Source: Vulcanimicrobiota bacterium (lineage in GTDB: Bacteria; Vulcanimicrobiota; Vulcanimicrobiia; Vulcanimicrobiales; Vulcanimicrobiaceae). Taken from it: a stretch of DNA of 8,156 nucleotides. Location: positions 1 to 8,156 of the forward strand of contig JASHPC010000074.1 of assembly GCA_030038335.1 (NCBI GenBank). The letters run 5' to 3'. The notes beneath the pieces are model-generated. The model ran no database searches, was not told the origin of the DNA, and saw only the letters and a program-made list of their open reading frames with translations. Made by a program: the position numbers and the translations under genes. Positions 6,725-8,156 of the stretch are shown here, in pieces (the stretch's first letter is position 1; the number at the start of each line of letters is the position of its first letter).

Positions 6725-8156
6725 AGAGCGCGCGGCGCTCCTCTCTCTCTCGGACACGACCGGCGCCGTCGATCTCGCGCACGCGTTGCGAGAGGCAGGC
6801 ACAACCATCTTCGCGACCTCAGGGACGAAGGCGTTCTTGGAACGGCACGGCATCGAGGCGCGCGACGTCGCCGACCTCGCTGGCGTGCCGGCACTCTTCG
6901 GCGGACTGGTGAAAACGCTTCATCCGGCACTCTTTGGCGGAATTCTCTACGACCGAAGCCGTGCAGCGCATCGCGAGGAAGCGGCGCAGCACGGCATCGT
7001 CGAGATCGCGATCGTCGCTGTGACGCTCTATCCGCCACCCGAGATCGACATCGGCGGCGTGTCGCTCCTGCGTGCTGCCGCAAAGAATCACGCAAGCGTG
7101 AGCGCGCTCTCGGATCCGCGGCAGTACGAAGCGTTCACTGCAGCGCTACGCGGCGGTGGAACGACACTGGAACAACGCCGCGCACTTGCCGTCGCCGCGT
7201 TCGAGCGTGTCGCCCAATACGACTTTGACAATGCCGTCGCCCTGAGCGTAGCGGGGCTGCGCTACGGCGAAAACCCGCATCAGCGCGCGGTCTTTCATCC
7301 CGGGTCGGAGGCGCTCCCGGAGCAGCTCTTCGGCAGAGCGCTCTCGTATAACAACTTGCTCGACCTCGACGCGGCATTGCGATTGCTCGCACGCTCCGAC
7401 GCGTTCGAAGCGGGTACTAGCAAGACGGTGCGCGCAGTCGTCGTGAAGCACACGATTCCGTGCGGTGCTGCGGAGCGAACGAGTGCCGAAGAAGCGCTCT
7501 CACTCGCAATCGGCGCGGATCGCATGTCGGCGTACGGCGGCATCGTCGCCGTCGATGCGCCGCTGGACGCGCGCGCGGCCACGGCACTTGCGGGCGTATT
7601 TTTGGAACTCGTCGCGGCACCGGCATTCGACGGCGCGCTCGACGTCTTGAAAAAGAAACGGAACCTTCGCGTCATGCGTTTTCGACCGGGGCTCCCGCAG
7701 CGGCTCGCAAACGCGCGTACGCAGCGTAGCGCGCTTGGCGGCCTTCTGTCGCAAGAGCCGAACATGGAGAATCCGGGCGAGGAGCTGCGCATCGTGTCCA
7801 AACGCGAGCCGACCTCGGACGAATGGAGCGACTTGCGTTTCGCTTGGGACATCGTGCGGCACGTGAAGTCGAACGGCATCGTGATCGTGAAGGATCTCGT
7901 CACGCGCGGCATCTGCGCGGGCCAGACGAATCGCGTCGGTGCCGTCGAGATCGCAGCCGCGCGCGCTGGAGCGAATGCGCTCGGCGCCGCCTGCGCGAGC
8001 GACGGATTCTTCCCGTTCGCCGACGGTCTGCACGCGGCGATTTCTGCCGGCTGTCGCGCGGTCATCGCGCCTGGCGGGTCGATTCGCGACGATGAGGTCA
8101 TCGCCACCGCCGACGGGGCCGGTATTGCACTCGTCTTTTCGTCGTATCGCCATTTT
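6717..8156 (+). CDS. purH: bifunctional AICAR transformylase/IMP cyclohydrolase (3' end cut)
   Basis: PurH performs the last two steps of de novo IMP synthesis: formyl transfer from 10-formyl-THF to AICAR, then ring closure. 480 codons are present. The frame ends at GIALVFSSYRHF, close to the usual RHFRH terminus, so only a few residues are missing. Cyclohydrolase domain (about 1-180): SDTTG, ATSGT, VKTLHP (K66, T67) and DIGG...AAAKNH (D111, K123). These match human K66, T67, D125 and K137, but with 14 residues lost between LYP and DIGG. The linker to RYGENPHQ (182-189) is also short. Transformylase domain: KHTIPCG with the catalytic Lys-His pair (K244, H245), SAYGGI, KKKRNLR, GQTNRVGAVEIA, SDGFFPFADG and APGGSIRDDEVI. 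TTG 6717 overlaps smc by 8 nt. It is probably active but compact (about 483 residues against roughly 510-530). Confidence 0.95.
   Translation, partial: MPEERAALLSLSDTTGAVDLAHALREAGTTIFATSGTKAFLERHGIEARDVADLAGVPALFGGLVKTLHPALFGGILYDRSRAAHREEAAQHGIVEIAIVAVTLYPPPEIDIGGVSLLRAAAKNHASVSALSDPRQYEAFTAALRGGGTTLEQRRALAVAAFERVAQYDFDNAVALSVAGLRYGENPHQRAVFHPGSEALPEQLFGRALSYNNLLDLDAALRLLARSDAFEAGTSKTVRAVVVKHTIPCGAAERTSAEEALSLAIGADRMSAYGGIVAVDAPLDARAATALAGVFLELVAAPAFDGALDVLKKKRNLRVMRFRPGLPQRLANARTQRSALGGLLSQEPNMENPGEELRIVSKREPTSDEWSDLRFAWDIVRHVKSNGIVIVKDLVTRGICAGQTNRVGAVEIAAARAGANALGAACASDGFFPFADGLHAAISAGCRAVIAPGGSIRDDEVIATADGAGIALVFSSYRHF

Overview
The window is about 62% G+C and densely coding. It looks like chromosomal core-genome sequence from a bacterium. 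Nothing in it is phage-, plasmid- or transposon-like. The lineage cannot be fixed from sequence alone. An fabF-rnc-smc gene order and an L27 ribosomal protein with the cleavable N-terminal extension of Bacillota, Fusobacteriota and related phyla suggest a G+C-rich lineage near that part of the tree. A poorly cultured phylum such as Eremiobacterota/WPS-2 or Armatimonadota is my low-confidence guess.

Left part, minus strand (1-1096): first comes the 5' end of rpmA (ribosomal protein L27, 22 codons, cut by the window edge). A consensus-like sigma70 promoter sits so close to its ATG that the mRNA would be leaderless or nearly so. Upstream of it in the same direction is a complete S66-family LD-carboxypeptidase gene (peptidoglycan recycling or a related amidase) with a short Tat-like N-terminus. 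A 75-bp divergent gap (1097-1171) separates this strand from the next block.

Right part, plus strand (1172-8156): four overlapping genes form one apparent operon. They are fabF (3-oxoacyl-ACP synthase II), rnc (RNase III), smc (chromosome condensation ATPase) and purH (AICAR transformylase/IMP cyclohydrolase, cut only a few codons before its expected end). The overlaps are 11, 4 and 8 nt, and the three downstream genes start with GTG, GTG and TTG, which points to translational coupling. Functionally it links fatty-acid synthesis, RNA processing, chromosome segregation and purine synthesis, a housekeeping cluster rather than a pathway. ftsY, which often follows smc, is absent, and purH takes its place.

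I see no undescribed multi-gene system. The observations most worth following are the L27 extension with its leaderless-type promoter, and the shortened PurH.
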